From contig SBEG01000007.1 in the NCBI GenBank assembly GCA_009668975.1, positions 124,001 to 188,000 on the forward strand: a DNA stretch of 64,000 nucleotides. Direction: 5' to 3'. The translations under genes were made by a program, and so were the position numbers. Positions 54,230-63,405 of the stretch are shown piece after piece. Numbering within the stretch: the stretch's first letter is position 1; every line of letters begins with the position of its first letter. Under the pieces are notes generated by a model. It was given only the letters and a program-made list of their open reading frames with translations. It was not told the DNA's origin and ran no database searches. Source of the stretch: Deltaproteobacteria bacterium. GTDB lineage: Bacteria; Desulfobacterota; Desulfuromonadia; Geobacterales; Geobacteraceae.

Positions 54230-54395
54230 TGGACAGTTCCTCTTCGGAACGAAGGAATGAGTTCCCACGGGTCATAACCGATGAAGGTCGTGACCCGTGG
54301 GAAGCAGATTTTGCGAGGTTCAGGAAATCAAGCTGGCTCGCCGGAAAACTTGATATTGGCCTGACAGTACATCCAAGTAGTTTGAGGAGATACAG

Positions 54396-55148
54396 TTAGC
54401 GGATCATCTCACGGAACTTGTCGGTGATGCTCTTTTCGAAATAGGCGGAAATCTTCCCGTGAAGATCATCGAGAGATCCCGCAATTTCTTCCCTGGTCTG
54501 CTGACGGGCAATATAGCCATCGAAATCGAGGGTGAATGACTTCTGGCGGATCGGTTCCGGATACTCGAAATTGTACATCCCGTAAAGGAAGGTCAGCTTC
54601 AGATCCCCATAATTCAACTCCAGATTGTTAAACGCGCGGGCAATGGCAGATTTGTCATCAACGATCGAAAAAACCGAGATCAGGTCCGGATTCAGGTATG
54701 CGGTCCAGTCGGTCAGATTTGATTCCGTCAATTCGATATTGTTGAAATAACGAAGTCCGAAACGGTTGACGCCAAGATCATCGACCTCGGGAAATGCGGT
54801 TAACAGTGCATCGGCAATGGTAAGGAAGGTCTCTCTCAGATCAGCGTAGTCGGTGTACTTTTTAAAGTCCAACCACATGAAACTGGGGGCGATGCAGAGC
54901 GCCCGGTCCCCATTTTTCCCCTGAAAAAACCAGTGATTTTCCTTCACATGTCTCCGGACCGGATCGGATCCGCACTTCATTTCGATCTGTTCGGCAATGG
55001 CGCTTTTGCGCTGCACATGGGGAAACTGATCCTTGAGCTTAGCCTTCAGGGATGAAGGCAGATCAGACGAAATCTGATAAAGATTTTTGTTGTAATCGAT
55101 GCGAGCCATGACGTTTTTTAGAAAATTATTTTGATATTTTCCTGACAT
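54396..55148 (-). CDS. TIGR04255-family protein
   Basis: 250 residues from the ATG at 55148 (GGGAG upstream); the frame is open to 55178. The family signature NRFGLRYFNNIEL lies near residue 140, with ITDKFREMIR-type C-terminus. TIGR04255 proteins are sporadically distributed and of unknown function, often in variable regions. It stands alone next to three palindromic elements, consistent with an acquired gene. The 217 bp up to engB hold no gene. Confidence 0.72.
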   Translation of the reverse strand: MSGKYQNNFLKNVMARIDYNKNLYQISSDLPSSLKAKLKDQFPHVQRKSAIAEQIEMKCGSDPVRRHVKENHWFFQGKNGDRALCIAPSFMWLDFKKYTDYADLRETFLTIADALLTAFPEVDDLGVNRFGLRYFNNIELTESNLTDWTAYLNPDLISVFSIVDDKSAIARAFNNLELNYGDLKLTFLYGMYNFEYPEPIRQKSFTLDFDGYIARQQTREEIAGSLDDLHGKISAYFEKSITDKFREMIR

Positions 55149-55365
55149 AGGGACTCCCTTGCTTGTATAGTATTGCATATAGTACTACCGTATTTTCAGC
55201 GGTTAGTCACGAATTTTCATTGCAAGTCACCGGCAGCCAACGGGCGGGACGACAGTCTCCCGGACACCTGGTTACCTGGAGAAAAACGGAAAATGGATAT
55301 AAAGAATTGAAAGAATGCCCTGCGCTGTTTATAATACTGCAAAATTTTCTCCACGGCGGTAGCGA

Positions 55366-55959
55366 TTGGACCTGAAAAGTACGGAATTCATCAAAAGCGG
55401 CGTAACACCAGCCCATTACCCTGAAAGCGATCTGCCGGAAGTGGCATTTGCCGGGCGCTCGAATGTGGGAAAGTCATCGCTCATCAACACCCTGGTGAAC
55501 AGAAAGAGCCTGGTGCGCACCAGCAGGACGCCGGGCCGCACCCAGTTGATCAATTTTTTCCTGGTGAACAAGGAATTTATCCTCACCGATCTCCCCGGCT
55601 ACGGCTTTGCAAGCGTCCCCCTTGCCGTAAAAAAGGAATGGGGGCCAATGATCGAAACTTATCTGGCCAAGAGAGAGAGCCTCCGCTGCGTTGTGCTGAT
55701 CCTTGACGTGCGACGCATCCCGAGCCGCGAAGACCAGCTCATGCGCCAATGGCTCAGCACCTACAACATTCCGGTAGTCCTGGTGGTGAACAAATGCGAC
55801 AAGGTCTCCCGCAACGAACGGGCGCGCCAGGCCGCGGTAATCGCCCGGACCCTTGAAGTTCCCCTGGATGAATTGATCTTTTTTTCCGCCCTTTCCAAAG
55901 AAGGAAGGGAACCCCTCTGGAACAGACTGGAAGAACTGCTGTTTCAACCAGCACCATAG
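55366..55959 (+). CDS. engB: Ribosome biogenesis GTPase EngB/YsxC
   Basis: Essential GTPase acting in large-subunit assembly. 197 residues: G1 [15 protein letters not shown]2 region [15 protein letters not shown]3 [10 protein letters not shown] and G4 VVNKCDKVS are present. The start is TTG at 55366 with a weak ribosome-binding site. It is followed by nfnA on the same strand. Confidence 0.93.
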   Translation: MDLKSTEFIKSGVTPAHYPESDLPEVAFAGRSNVGKSSLINTLVNRKSLVRTSRTPGRTQLINFFLVNKEFILTDLPGYGFASVPLAVKKEWGPMIETYLAKRESLRCVVLILDVRRIPSREDQLMRQWLSTYNIPVVLVVNKCDKVSRNERARQAAVIARTLEVPLDELIFFSALSKEGREPLWNRLEELLFQPAP

Positions 55960-56020
55960 AAGAGCCGGGGGAACGGTTCGGTTGCACGAACCTGTCTTCC
56001 CGAATACATAAGAGGACTCC

Positions 56021-56872
56021 ATGCATACCATACTATTGAAGGAAATACTGACGGAACGGACCTGGCACATGCGGGTCGCGGCTCCCTTGATCGCGCGAAA
56101 ATGCCAGGCCGGGCAATTTTTGATGCTCCGCATCCATGAAAATGGCGAGCGGATACCGCTGACCATCGCAAACTGGGACCGGGAAGCCGGGACAATCGAT
56201 ATCTATTTTCAGGAAATCGGCGCGACCACGGAATTGCTGGCGAGCATGCAGGAAGGGGATTCGATCCTCGATGTGGTTGGCCCCCTGGGCAATCCAACTC
56301 ATGTGGAAAAACTGGACGGCACCTTCGTCATGGTCGGAGGAGGCTTCGGCATTGCCGCGGGCTACCCCGTGGCACGCGCCTTCAAAGAGGCCGGCAACCG
56401 CGTTATTGCGGTACTGGGAGCAAAAACCAGGAGTCTTCTTATTTGCGAAGATCTGCTGAAAGGCGTTTGTGATGAAGTACTGGTGGCCACCAATGACGGC
56501 AGCTATGGCTCGCAGGGTATGGTCTCCGATGTGCTGCAGGGACTTCTCGATGGCGGCGAAAAGATCGTGCTGGTCTATCCGGTCGGCCCTCCGATCATGA
56601 TGAAGGTCATCTCCCAAATGACGATGCCCCTCAAACTCAAGACCATCGTCTCCCTGAACTCGGTCATGGTTGACGGCACCGGAATGTGCGGTTCGTGCCG
56701 TGTCACCGTTGCCGGCAGAACCCGCTTCGTCTGTTCCGAAGGGATCGATTTCGACGGTCATGAGGTGAATTGGGACGAAATGATGTCCCGCCAGAAAATG
56801 TACAGCCGCCAGGAGAAAGAAGCTTTGGAGCACTACCACGAGCACGTCGGCTGCCAGGGAGGTTGCCGGTGA
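56021..56872 (+). CDS. nfnA: NAD-dependent ferredoxin:NADP oxidoreductase small subunit (NfnA/SudB-like)
   Basis: FAD/NAD-binding protein of the dihydroorotate-dehydrogenase electron-transfer type. 283 residues: an FAD-binding barrel (GERIPLTIANWDRE), an NAD-binding region (VMVGGGFGIAAGYPVARAFK) and a C-terminal [2Fe-2S] site (GTGMCGSCRVTVAGRTRFVC). With the next gene it forms the electron-bifurcating NfnAB complex linking NADH, NADPH and ferredoxin in anaerobes. Overlaps the next gene by four bases (GTGA). Confidence 0.88.
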   Translation: MHTILLKEILTERTWHMRVAAPLIARKCQAGQFLMLRIHENGERIPLTIANWDREAGTIDIYFQEIGATTELLASMQEGDSILDVVGPLGNPTHVEKLDGTFVMVGGGFGIAAGYPVARAFKEAGNRVIAVLGAKTRSLLICEDLLKGVCDEVLVATNDGSYGSQGMVSDVLQGLLDGGEKIVLVYPVGPPIMMKVISQMTMPLKLKTIVSLNSVMVDGTGMCGSCRVTVAGRTRFVCSEGIDFDGHEVNWDEMMSRQKMYSRQEKEALEHYHEHVGCQGGCR

Positions 56873-58308
56873 AAAAAGAGCTGACCGTACAACAACGCTG
56901 CGCCATCCCCCGGCACGAAATGCCGCACCAGGATCCTGCTGAGCGGGTCCGGAACTTTAACGAAGTGGCCATCGGCTGGGATCGGGAAACCGCCATGGAA
57001 GAAGCGGAGCGCTGCCTGCTCTGCAAAAACCCTCAATGTGTCACCAACTGTCCCGCGGAAATCGACATTCCGGGATTTGTCAAGAAGATCGCCGAAGGGG
57101 ATTTTCTTGAGGCAGCCCGCATCCTGCGTGCCAGTTCCGCCCTGCCGGCGGTCTGCGGCCGGGTCTGTCCCCAGGAAAACCAATGTGAACTGACCTGCGT
57201 CATGGGCAAGAAATTCAAGTCGGTGGCCATCGGCCGCCTGGAGCGCTTCGCCAGCGATTACGCCCTGTTCGAAGAGCAGCTGCCGACACCGGCCATTGCA
57301 CCGCCGACCGGGAAAATGGTTGCGGTGGTGGGAGCCGGGCCGGCCGGGATTACGGTTGCGGGCGACCTGGTCAAGCTGGGTCATGACGTTACCCTGTACG
57401 AAGCCCTGCATGAACCGGGCGGCGTCCTGCTGTATGGCATCCCCGAATTCCGGCTGCCGAAAGAGATCGTCCGGCTGGAACTGGAAGTCATCCAGCAACT
57501 CGGGGTAAAACTGGTCACCAATTTTGTCGTGGGCCGTACCGCCAGCGTCGATGAACTCCTGGAGGAATTCGATGCGGTATTTCTCGGCAACGGCGCCGGA
57601 GCACCCAGTTTCCTCAACATCCCGGGCGAAAACCTGAACGGCGTCTACTCGGCCAGCGAATACCTGACCCGCTGCAACCTGATGAAGGCCTACCAGTTTC
57701 CCAATTACACCACGCCGGTGGCCACCGGGAAAAAGGTTGCGGTGCTCGGAGGCGGCAACGTGGCGATGGACGCAGTGCGGATGTCACTGCGGCTTGGCGC
57801 CGACGAGGCCACAATCCTCTACCGGCGTAGCCGGAAGGAAATGCCGGCCCGGGTCGAAGAGATCGAAAACGCCGAAGAGGAAGGGGTAAAATTTCACTTT
57901 CTGGTGAACCCGGTCCGCTTCCTCGGCAACGAGACCGGCTGGGTCACGGGGGTCGAATGCTTGCGGATGGAACTGGGCGAGCCTGATGCCTCGGGCCGGC
58001 GTCGTCCGATCCCGGTCAAGGGCTCGGAATTCGTCGTTGACGTGGATATGGTGGTGGTGGCAATCGGGCAGTCGGCAAACCCGATCGTCGCCTCAACCGC
58101 TACCGGGGTCGAGACCAACGAACGGGGCTATTTCATTGCCGACGAAGACGGCCGAACCACCAAACCGGGTGTCTGTGCCGGTGGCGACATCGTTACCGGC
58201 GCGGCCACCGTGATCCTGGCAATCGGGGCCGGCAAGAAGGCCGCCCGCGCCCTGCACGAATACCTCAGCGGCGACGGCAGCTGGCCGATGGTTGCGCCTT
58301 CCCGCTAA
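56869..58308 (+). CDS. nfnB: NfnB / GltD-like glutamate synthase small-chain homologue
   Basis: 479 residues from GTG 56869, which has GGGAGG at a good distance; an ATG at 56770 would overlap nfnA heavily. N-terminal iron-sulfur part (CLLCKNPQCVTNCP and CGRVCPQENQCELTC), then two Rossmann domains (VVGAGPAGITVAGDLVKLGH and VLGGGNVAMDAVRMS). It is annotated in many genomes as glutamate synthase small subunit, but next to nfnA the NADPH-bifurcating role is more likely. Confidence 0.88.
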   Translation: MKKELTVQQRCAIPRHEMPHQDPAERVRNFNEVAIGWDRETAMEEAERCLLCKNPQCVTNCPAEIDIPGFVKKIAEGDFLEAARILRASSALPAVCGRVCPQENQCELTCVMGKKFKSVAIGRLERFASDYALFEEQLPTPAIAPPTGKMVAVVGAGPAGITVAGDLVKLGHDVTLYEALHEPGGVLLYGIPEFRLPKEIVRLELEVIQQLGVKLVTNFVVGRTASVDELLEEFDAVFLGNGAGAPSFLNIPGENLNGVYSASEYLTRCNLMKAYQFPNYTTPVATGKKVAVLGGGNVAMDAVRMSLRLGADEATILYRRSRKEMPARVEEIENAEEEGVKFHFLVNPVRFLGNETGWVTGVECLRMELGEPDASGRRRPIPVKGSEFVVDVDMVVVAIGQSANPIVASTATGVETNERGYFIADEDGRTTKPGVCAGGDIVTGAATVILAIGAGKKAARALHEYLSGDGSWPMVAPSR

Positions 58309-58414
58309 GGCGAACCGGGGCCACCCTTCGGCATTTGCAGATTGACATTTGCGCTACCGTCTGCAAGAATTCATTTTGACAAATGAATATCATAAACAAC
58401 CGGGTGCTCTAATG

Positions 58415-58532
58415 CCAATTCCAGATCAAGGATGATCTCAAGGAGGCGAAGAATGAGGCTGGGAGGCGTACTGAAGTGTACGTTGAGCCGCCGAAGACGA
58501 GCCAACGCTGAGTGAGCCTTGATAGGGAATTG
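58415..58532. repeat. 118-bp inverted-repeat element beside the riboswitch
   Basis: CCAATTCCAGATCAAGG and the near-complement CCTTGATAGGGAATTG form the ends; the inside is partly self-complementary. It ends just before the cobalamin riboswitch begins, and would be in its transcript if the promoter lies further upstream. Confidence 0.6.
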
Positions 58533-58534
58533 AA

Positions 58535-58770
58535 ATTGCGGAGATAATAGGGAAGAGGGTGCAAGACCCTCGCTGCCCCGCAACTGTAAGCGGTGATGAA
58601 AGCTGCACGAAACGCCACTGAACTGAAATGTAACGAAAAATAGTCTCACAGAACCGGGAACGAAAACAAGGTTCTTATTCCGGCCTTGAGACTATTGGCT
58701 ACGTTGCCAGATCGGGAAGGCGCAGCAAGTAAAGCGATCCGCAAGTCAGGAAACCTGCCCGGCCGAAGCA
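58535..58770 (+). promoter_or_regulatory. Cobalamin riboswitch
   Basis: Conserved elements in order: AATAGGGAAGAGGGTGCAAG (about 58546), GCTGCCCCGCAACTGTAAGC, GCCACTG (58614) and the B12 box AAGTCAGGAAACCTGCC (58743-58759). Binding of adenosylcobalamin shuts off the genes downstream. The terminator at 58832 is the probable output. Confidence 0.92.
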
Positions 58771-58831
58771 GTCAGGACCTCCGAGGGAGAGGCACCGAAG
58801 CCCTACGTGTACCCAGCGACCGGTTTCAGGA

Positions 58832-58863
58832 CCCCGTTTCTCACCAGAGAGGCGGGGTTTTTT
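58832..58863 (+). terminator. Riboswitch-controlled terminator abutting cobU
   Basis: CCCCGTTTCTC pairs with GAGAGGCGGGG, followed by TTTTTT; the next base starts the cobU ATG. The hairpin's right arm (GAGGCGGGG) is also the only purine-rich site near the start codon, so folding would stop both transcription and translation. Confidence 0.8.
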
Positions 58864-59382
58864 ATGTCTACGACCATCTTTATCACTGGCGGCGCCCGCA
58901 GCGGTAAAAGCCGCCTGGCCGAAAGGCTTGCTGAAGGCTTTGGGGCGCCACTCTGCTATATCGCCACCGGCGAAGCGCGGGATGGGGAAATGGCGGAACG
59001 CATTGACCGCCATCGGCAGCGACGCGGGTCTGCCTGGCAGACCGTGGAGGAACCGCTACAGTTAGGGGAAGCCATCAGAGAGAGAGATGGCCGCTGCCGG
59101 GCGATACTGGTTGACTGTATCACCCTCTGGATTACCAACCTGCTGTTCCATCACGACGCGGTTGAACCGGTTCTCGTCGAAGTGAGGACACTTGCCGAAC
59201 TCCTCCCCACTCTCCAGACACCGCTCATCCTGGTTTCCAACGAGGTGGGAATGGGAATCGTTCCGGAAAATGCCCTGGCACGAAGCTTCCGCGATCTGGC
59301 CGGACACACCAATCAGATCCTGGCCGAGGCGTCTGATGAAGTGTACGTAACCATTTCCGGGATACCAGTGAAACTAAAGTAA
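58864..59382 (+). CDS. cobU: Adenosylcobinamide kinase / adenosylcobinamide-phosphate guanylyltransferase
   Basis: Activates cobinamide in cobalamin assembly. 172 residues: P-loop [15 protein letters not shown] at the start, [20 protein letters not shown] and [15 protein letters not shown] follow the family. The ATG at 58864 is directly after the terminator; a longer frame from 58807 would run through it. First gene of the cob operon. Confidence 0.92.
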   Translation: MSTTIFITGGARSGKSRLAERLAEGFGAPLCYIATGEARDGEMAERIDRHRQRRGSAWQTVEEPLQLGEAIRERDGRCRAILVDCITLWITNLLFHHDAVEPVLVEVRTLAELLPTLQTPLILVSNEVGMGIVPENALARSFRDLAGHTNQILAEASDEVYVTISGIPVKLK

Positions 59383-59399
59383 ATGACAGGACACCCATC

Positions 59400-60458
59400 A
59401 TGACCCTTCTCCAGAAGACTCTCGCCAGAATTCAATCCCTTGATCCGGAACTGCTGCAAAAGGCCCAGGCAAAGCTGGACAATAAGACCAAACCGCTCGG
59501 CTCCCTGGGGAGACTGGAAGAGTTCGCCCGGCGCTTTGCCGCCATCTCCGGCAGCCTGGACCCGGATACCGCAAAAAAAGTCATCTTCACCTTTGCCGCC
59601 GACCACGGTGTGGTGGAAGAAGGGATCTCCGCCTTTCCGAAAGAGGTGACTCCGCAAATGGTCTTCAATTTTCTCCGCGGCGGCGCCGGCATTAACGTTC
59701 TTGCACGCCATGGCGGGGCGGATGTGCGGGTGGTGGACATGGGAGTTGATTATGATTTCGGGGTTCTGCCGGGACTCATCGATCGCAAGATCGCCCGCGG
59801 CACGGCCAACTTCACCAAAGGACCCGCCATGACCCGCCAGCAGGCGCTGGCGGCCCTGGAAGCGGGCATTTCCCTGGCGAACGGCAGCAAAGATGAAGGC
59901 ATCGCCATGGCCGGAACCGGAGAGATGGGCATCGGCAACACCACCGCAGCTTCGGCCATCATCGCCGCCATTTCCGGATTGCCGGTCAAACAGGTCACCA
60001 GCAGGGGAACCGGCATCAACGACGCAGCGCTGTCCCACAAGATCCGGGTCATCGAGCAGGCCCTCCAGGTCAACCGGCCGGACCCGGCCGATGCCCTCGA
60101 CGTATTGACCAAAGTCGGCGGTCTGGAAATTGCCGGCATCGCCGGGCTGATTATCGGCTGTGCCGCCAACCGCATTCCGGTGGTGGTCGACGGCTTTATT
60201 TCCACCTCAGGTGCCCTGATTGCCGCCGGGCTTAATCCATGTATCAAGGACTACCTGTTTGCCGCCCACGAATCGGTTGAAATTGGTCATCGCTACATGC
60301 TGGAGCATCTGTCGGCCGAACCGATTCTCGACCTGCGGCTCCGCCTGGGCGAAGGTACCGGTGCGGCTCTGGCCATGGGTCTGATCGAGGCGGGTGTGAA
60401 GATCTTGAAAGAGATGGCTACCTTTGCGGAAGCCGGGGTGGCGGAACAGCAGGTGTAA
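59400..60458 (+). CDS. cobT: Nicotinate-nucleotide:dimethylbenzimidazole phosphoribosyltransferase
   Basis: Makes the alpha-ribotide of the lower ligand base. 352 residues: [44 protein letters not shown] and [22 protein letters not shown] ordering are typical; the catalytic glutamate is near the end ([18 protein letters not shown]). 17 bp after cobU. If the neighbour at 63406 makes hydroxybenzimidazole, this enzyme would activate that base. Confidence 0.93.
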   Translation: MTLLQKTLARIQSLDPELLQKAQAKLDNKTKPLGSLGRLEEFARRFAAISGSLDPDTAKKVIFTFAADHGVVEEGISAFPKEVTPQMVFNFLRGGAGINVLARHGGADVRVVDMGVDYDFGVLPGLIDRKIARGTANFTKGPAMTRQQALAALEAGISLANGSKDEGIAMAGTGEMGIGNTTAASAIIAAISGLPVKQVTSRGTGINDAALSHKIRVIEQALQVNRPDPADALDVLTKVGGLEIAGIAGLIIGCAANRIPVVVDGFISTSGALIAAGLNPCIKDYLFAAHESVEIGHRYMLEHLSAEPILDLRLRLGEGTGAALAMGLIEAGVKILKEMATFAEAGVAEQQV

Positions 60459-60508
60459 CACAAATTCGGTTTTAGGTTTTGGTTGGATATCGGGGGATGG
60501 ATACTTGA

Positions 60509-61276
60509 ATGTATGTTGATCTGCGGCTTTTTTTCATCGCTCTCCAGTTTCTGACCATCATTCCGCTCCCTTTTTCCGTGCGCTACGGAGAGAAGGATCT
60601 CGGCCGATCTTTGGCTTATTTCCCTCTGGCCGGTCTGGCCCTTGGCGCGCTGCTGGTGGGACTCAACTATCTCTTCTCGCTGGTTCTGCCGCGCGGGGTT
60701 GTCGATCTGCTGCTTGTTACGGCCCTGGCCGTTGTAACCGGCGTCCTGCACCTGGACGGGCTGGCCGATGTCTGCGACGGGCTGGCAGCACGCGGCGACC
60801 GGGAACGCTTCCTGCGGGTGATGAAGGATTCCCATATCGGCGCTGCCGGAGCCGTCGGATTGGTCCTGGCCCTGCTGCTCAAGTATCAGGCGTTGCTCGC
60901 CATCCCGGCCAACGTGAAACAGCAGGCCCTGTTCTGTTTCCCGCTCCTGGCCCGCTTCGCCCAGGTCACTATGATTGTCGGCGCCCGGCAGGCACGCAGC
61001 GACGGCCTCGGCTCCCTGTTCATCGGCGGAGCAGGCTGGGTACAGCTGATTCTGGCAACCATGACGACACTTGCCGCGGCCCTGCTGCTCATGGGCTTTT
61101 CGGGAATGTGGCTCTTCGTCGCCGCCGGTCTCCTCACCTGGGCTCTCAAGACCTGGTTTCAACGGAAGATTGGCGGAATTACCGGTGATATCATCGGATT
61201 TACCAGCGAATTGAACGAAATTATCACGCTGATATTGATAGTCGCCCTCTCAGGGCAAAAGGTTTTCATCCTATGA
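60509..61276 (+). CDS. cobS: Adenosylcobinamide-GDP ribazoletransferase (cobalamin synthase)
   Basis: Joins adenosylcobinamide-GDP with alpha-ribazole phosphate at the inner membrane. 255 residues with several membrane helices; FFIALQFLTIIPLPF, LHLDGLADVCDGLAARGDRE and KDSHIGAAGAVGLVLALLLK are family signatures. A heptad-repeat trace precedes it. Its stop overlaps the cobC start by four bases. Confidence 0.92.
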   Translation: MYVDLRLFFIALQFLTIIPLPFSVRYGEKDLGRSLAYFPLAGLALGALLVGLNYLFSLVLPRGVVDLLLVTALAVVTGVLHLDGLADVCDGLAARGDRERFLRVMKDSHIGAAGAVGLVLALLLKYQALLAIPANVKQQALFCFPLLARFAQVTMIVGARQARSDGLGSLFIGGAGWVQLILATMTTLAAALLLMGFSGMWLFVAAGLLTWALKTWFQRKIGGITGDIIGFTSELNEIITLILIVALSGQKVFIL

Positions 61277-61875
61277 AAGCAAAAACTCGTATCTATCTGA
61301 TTCGTCACGGCGAAATTGCCGGAAGCGAAGTCCTTCGCTATAACGGCCAGTCAGATGTTCTCCTCACCCCCAAAGGCCTCGATCAATATCACCTGCTGGC
61401 GCAGCGGCTGAAGGATGTCCCTGCATCAGCTTGTTACACCAGCGACCTGACCCGCTGTGTTCAAGGTGCCGAAATCCTCTGCGCGCAACGGGAAATGGCA
61501 TTTGAGTCCCGCAGGGAACTGCGCGAACTCAGTTTCGGTGACTGGGAAGGAATGGCCTGGACCGAACTTGCGGAAAGGTTTCCGGAAGCCTGGAAAAACC
61601 GCATGAGAGATTTCGTCGAATTTCGCGCCCCGGGCGGCGAAAACCTTCTCGATCTCCGTGACCGGGTAGTTCCGGTTATTCATCAGATTGTCTCCCGGCA
61701 TGTGGGAGAGGAAGTCTTCGTGATCGGCCATGGGGGAGTCAACCGCATCATATTGCTCGACGCCATGGGCGCACCGCCCTCTTCGATGTTCCGGATTGAG
61801 CAGGAGTACGGCTGCTTGAATATCATTGATTATTATGAGGACGGAAATCCGGTTGTGAAGCTCCTGAACGGTTGA
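61273..61875 (+). CDS. cobC: Alpha-ribazole-phosphatase-type histidine phosphatase
   Basis: Histidine phosphatase superfamily; removes the phosphate from alpha-ribazole phosphate or cobalamin phosphate. 200 residues: [20 protein letters not shown] with the catalytic [17 protein letters not shown], and the second histidine in [14 protein letters not shown]. Overlaps cobS by four bases, so it is translationally coupled in the operon. Confidence 0.88.
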   Translation: MKAKTRIYLIRHGEIAGSEVLRYNGQSDVLLTPKGLDQYHLLAQRLKDVPASACYTSDLTRCVQGAEILCAQREMAFESRRELRELSFGDWEGMAWTELAERFPEAWKNRMRDFVEFRAPGGENLLDLRDRVVPVIHQIVSRHVGEEVFVIGHGGVNRIILLDAMGAPPSSMFRIEQEYGCLNIIDYYEDGNPVVKLLNG

Positions 61876-61877
61876 TC

Positions 61878-63296
61878 ATGCTGAAATCATTCGTCATCGC
61901 CGCACCCATGAGCGGATCGGGCAAGACCACCGTGACCCTGGGCATCATGGAATGCCTCAAAAGAAGGGGCCTGAACGTCGCGCCCTTCAAGGTAGGTCCG
62001 GACTTCATCGATCCCGGGTGGCATCGGCTCGTAACCGGCCGCCCCTCGGTGAATCTTGACGGCTGGATGTGTCCGGAACAATTTGTCCGGGAGACCTTTG
62101 CCATTCATTCACAAGGTGCGGATCTCGCCGTGATTGAAGGGGTCATGGGGCTCTTCGACGGGCGCAACGGCGTTTCGGAAGAGGGCAGCACCGCCCAGGT
62201 GGCGAAAATCCTCGCCAGCCCGGTGATCCTGGTGGTTGATGCCAAGAGTCAGGCCCGAAGCGCCGCGGCGCTGGTCCAGGGTTTTGTAAACTTTGATTCT
62301 CAGGTGCGGATTGCCGGAGTAATTTTCAATAATGTCGGCAGTGCAAACCATGCCCGGATCCTGCGTGAAGCGCTGGCAGCCTCCGAGCCGGAAGTAAAAG
62401 TGCTCGGCTGCATCCCTCGTGACGAGAGCCTCCGCATTCCCTCCCGCCACCTGGGTTTGGTCACCGCGGAGGAAAATCCTCTGTCAGAGAAATTCCTCGA
62501 TTCCCTGGCCGCTTTGATTGGTGCACATCTGGATCTGGACCGGCTGCTATCTCTATCATCAAGGGGTCAGGCCTACACACCTGACAAAACTATTGTCAGA
62601 TATCTAGACCTTGAAAAGGCTGAGAAAATCGTGAAGCTGGCTGTCGCCCGGGACGCAGCCTTTTGCTTCGTCTACGAAGACAACCTGCGGCTGCTGCGGG
62701 GAGCCGGCGCCGAGATCGTCGAGTTTTCGCCTTTGACCGATGCGCAGCTTCCTCCCGGCATCAGCGGCATCTATCTCCCCGGGGGGTACCCGGAGCTCTT
62801 TGCCGCGGAGCTCTCGGCCAACCAAAGCCTGATCGAAGAAATCAGGATGGCGATAGAGTCCGGAATGCCGGTCTACGCCGAGTGCGGCGGATTTATCTAC
62901 CTCACAGAGGGAGTCAGGTGCCAGGCCGCCACAACGGAAAAGCCCGTTGACCATCGCCAAGACCTAAGCCCTTTTGTCGGCATCTTTCCTGTAACCACCC
63001 GCATGCTGCCCCGGCGCAAGGCCCTTGGCTATCGCGAGGCACTGTTTACCGCTGATTCGCTGCTCGGCCCAGCCGGAACCGTTGCCCGCGGCCACGAGTT
63101 CCATTACTCGGAAATGGCGGAAATGCCGCACGAGGTAGAACGGCAGTACCAGGTGAGCAAAAGCGGCGCGGTGATCGCCGCCGAGGGTTACCGTTACCGG
63201 AATTGTCTCGCATCGTACCTGCACCTCCATTTCGGCAGCTGCCCGGAAATGGCGGACGCTTTTGTCAAAAACTGCGCAACATTCAAATACGCTTAG
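61878..63296 (+). CDS. cobB: Cobyrinate a,c-diamide synthase
   Basis: ATP-dependent glutamine amidotransferase (CbiA/CobB), amidating cobyrinate at a and c. 472 residues: P-loop-like [48 protein letters not shown] and the class I amidotransferase Cys in [10 protein letters not shown], with the late His in GHEFHYSEM. The ATG at 61878 follows the cobC stop by two bases. Length is normal. Confidence 0.92.
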   Translation: MLKSFVIAAPMSGSGKTTVTLGIMECLKRRGLNVAPFKVGPDFIDPGWHRLVTGRPSVNLDGWMCPEQFVRETFAIHSQGADLAVIEGVMGLFDGRNGVSEEGSTAQVAKILASPVILVVDAKSQARSAAALVQGFVNFDSQVRIAGVIFNNVGSANHARILREALAASEPEVKVLGCIPRDESLRIPSRHLGLVTAEENPLSEKFLDSLAALIGAHLDLDRLLSLSSRGQAYTPDKTIVRYLDLEKAEKIVKLAVARDAAFCFVYEDNLRLLRGAGAEIVEFSPLTDAQLPPGISGIYLPGGYPELFAAELSANQSLIEEIRMAIESGMPVYAECGGFIYLTEGVRCQAATTEKPVDHRQDLSPFVGIFPVTTRMLPRRKALGYREALFTADSLLGPAGTVARGHEFHYSEMAEMPHEVERQYQVSKSGAVIAAEGYRYRNCLASYLHLHFGSCPEMADAFVKNCATFKYA

Positions 63297-63405
63297 CCAC
63301 AGAGGACACAGAGAAAATTAATAATGGCTGTTTCTCTGAAACCTCTCCACCTTCGCTAAGACTGTTGCGCACAAGTGTGATCTCTGAGGTAAAAAGGAGT
63401 TTTTT

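Noticed and set aside
54223..54399. 58-residue frame between the palindromic elements and the TIGR04255 gene
   Set aside because: It is spanned by a 13-bp inverted repeat, lacks a ribosome-binding site and has no recognised domain; a partner gene cannot be excluded but is not supported.
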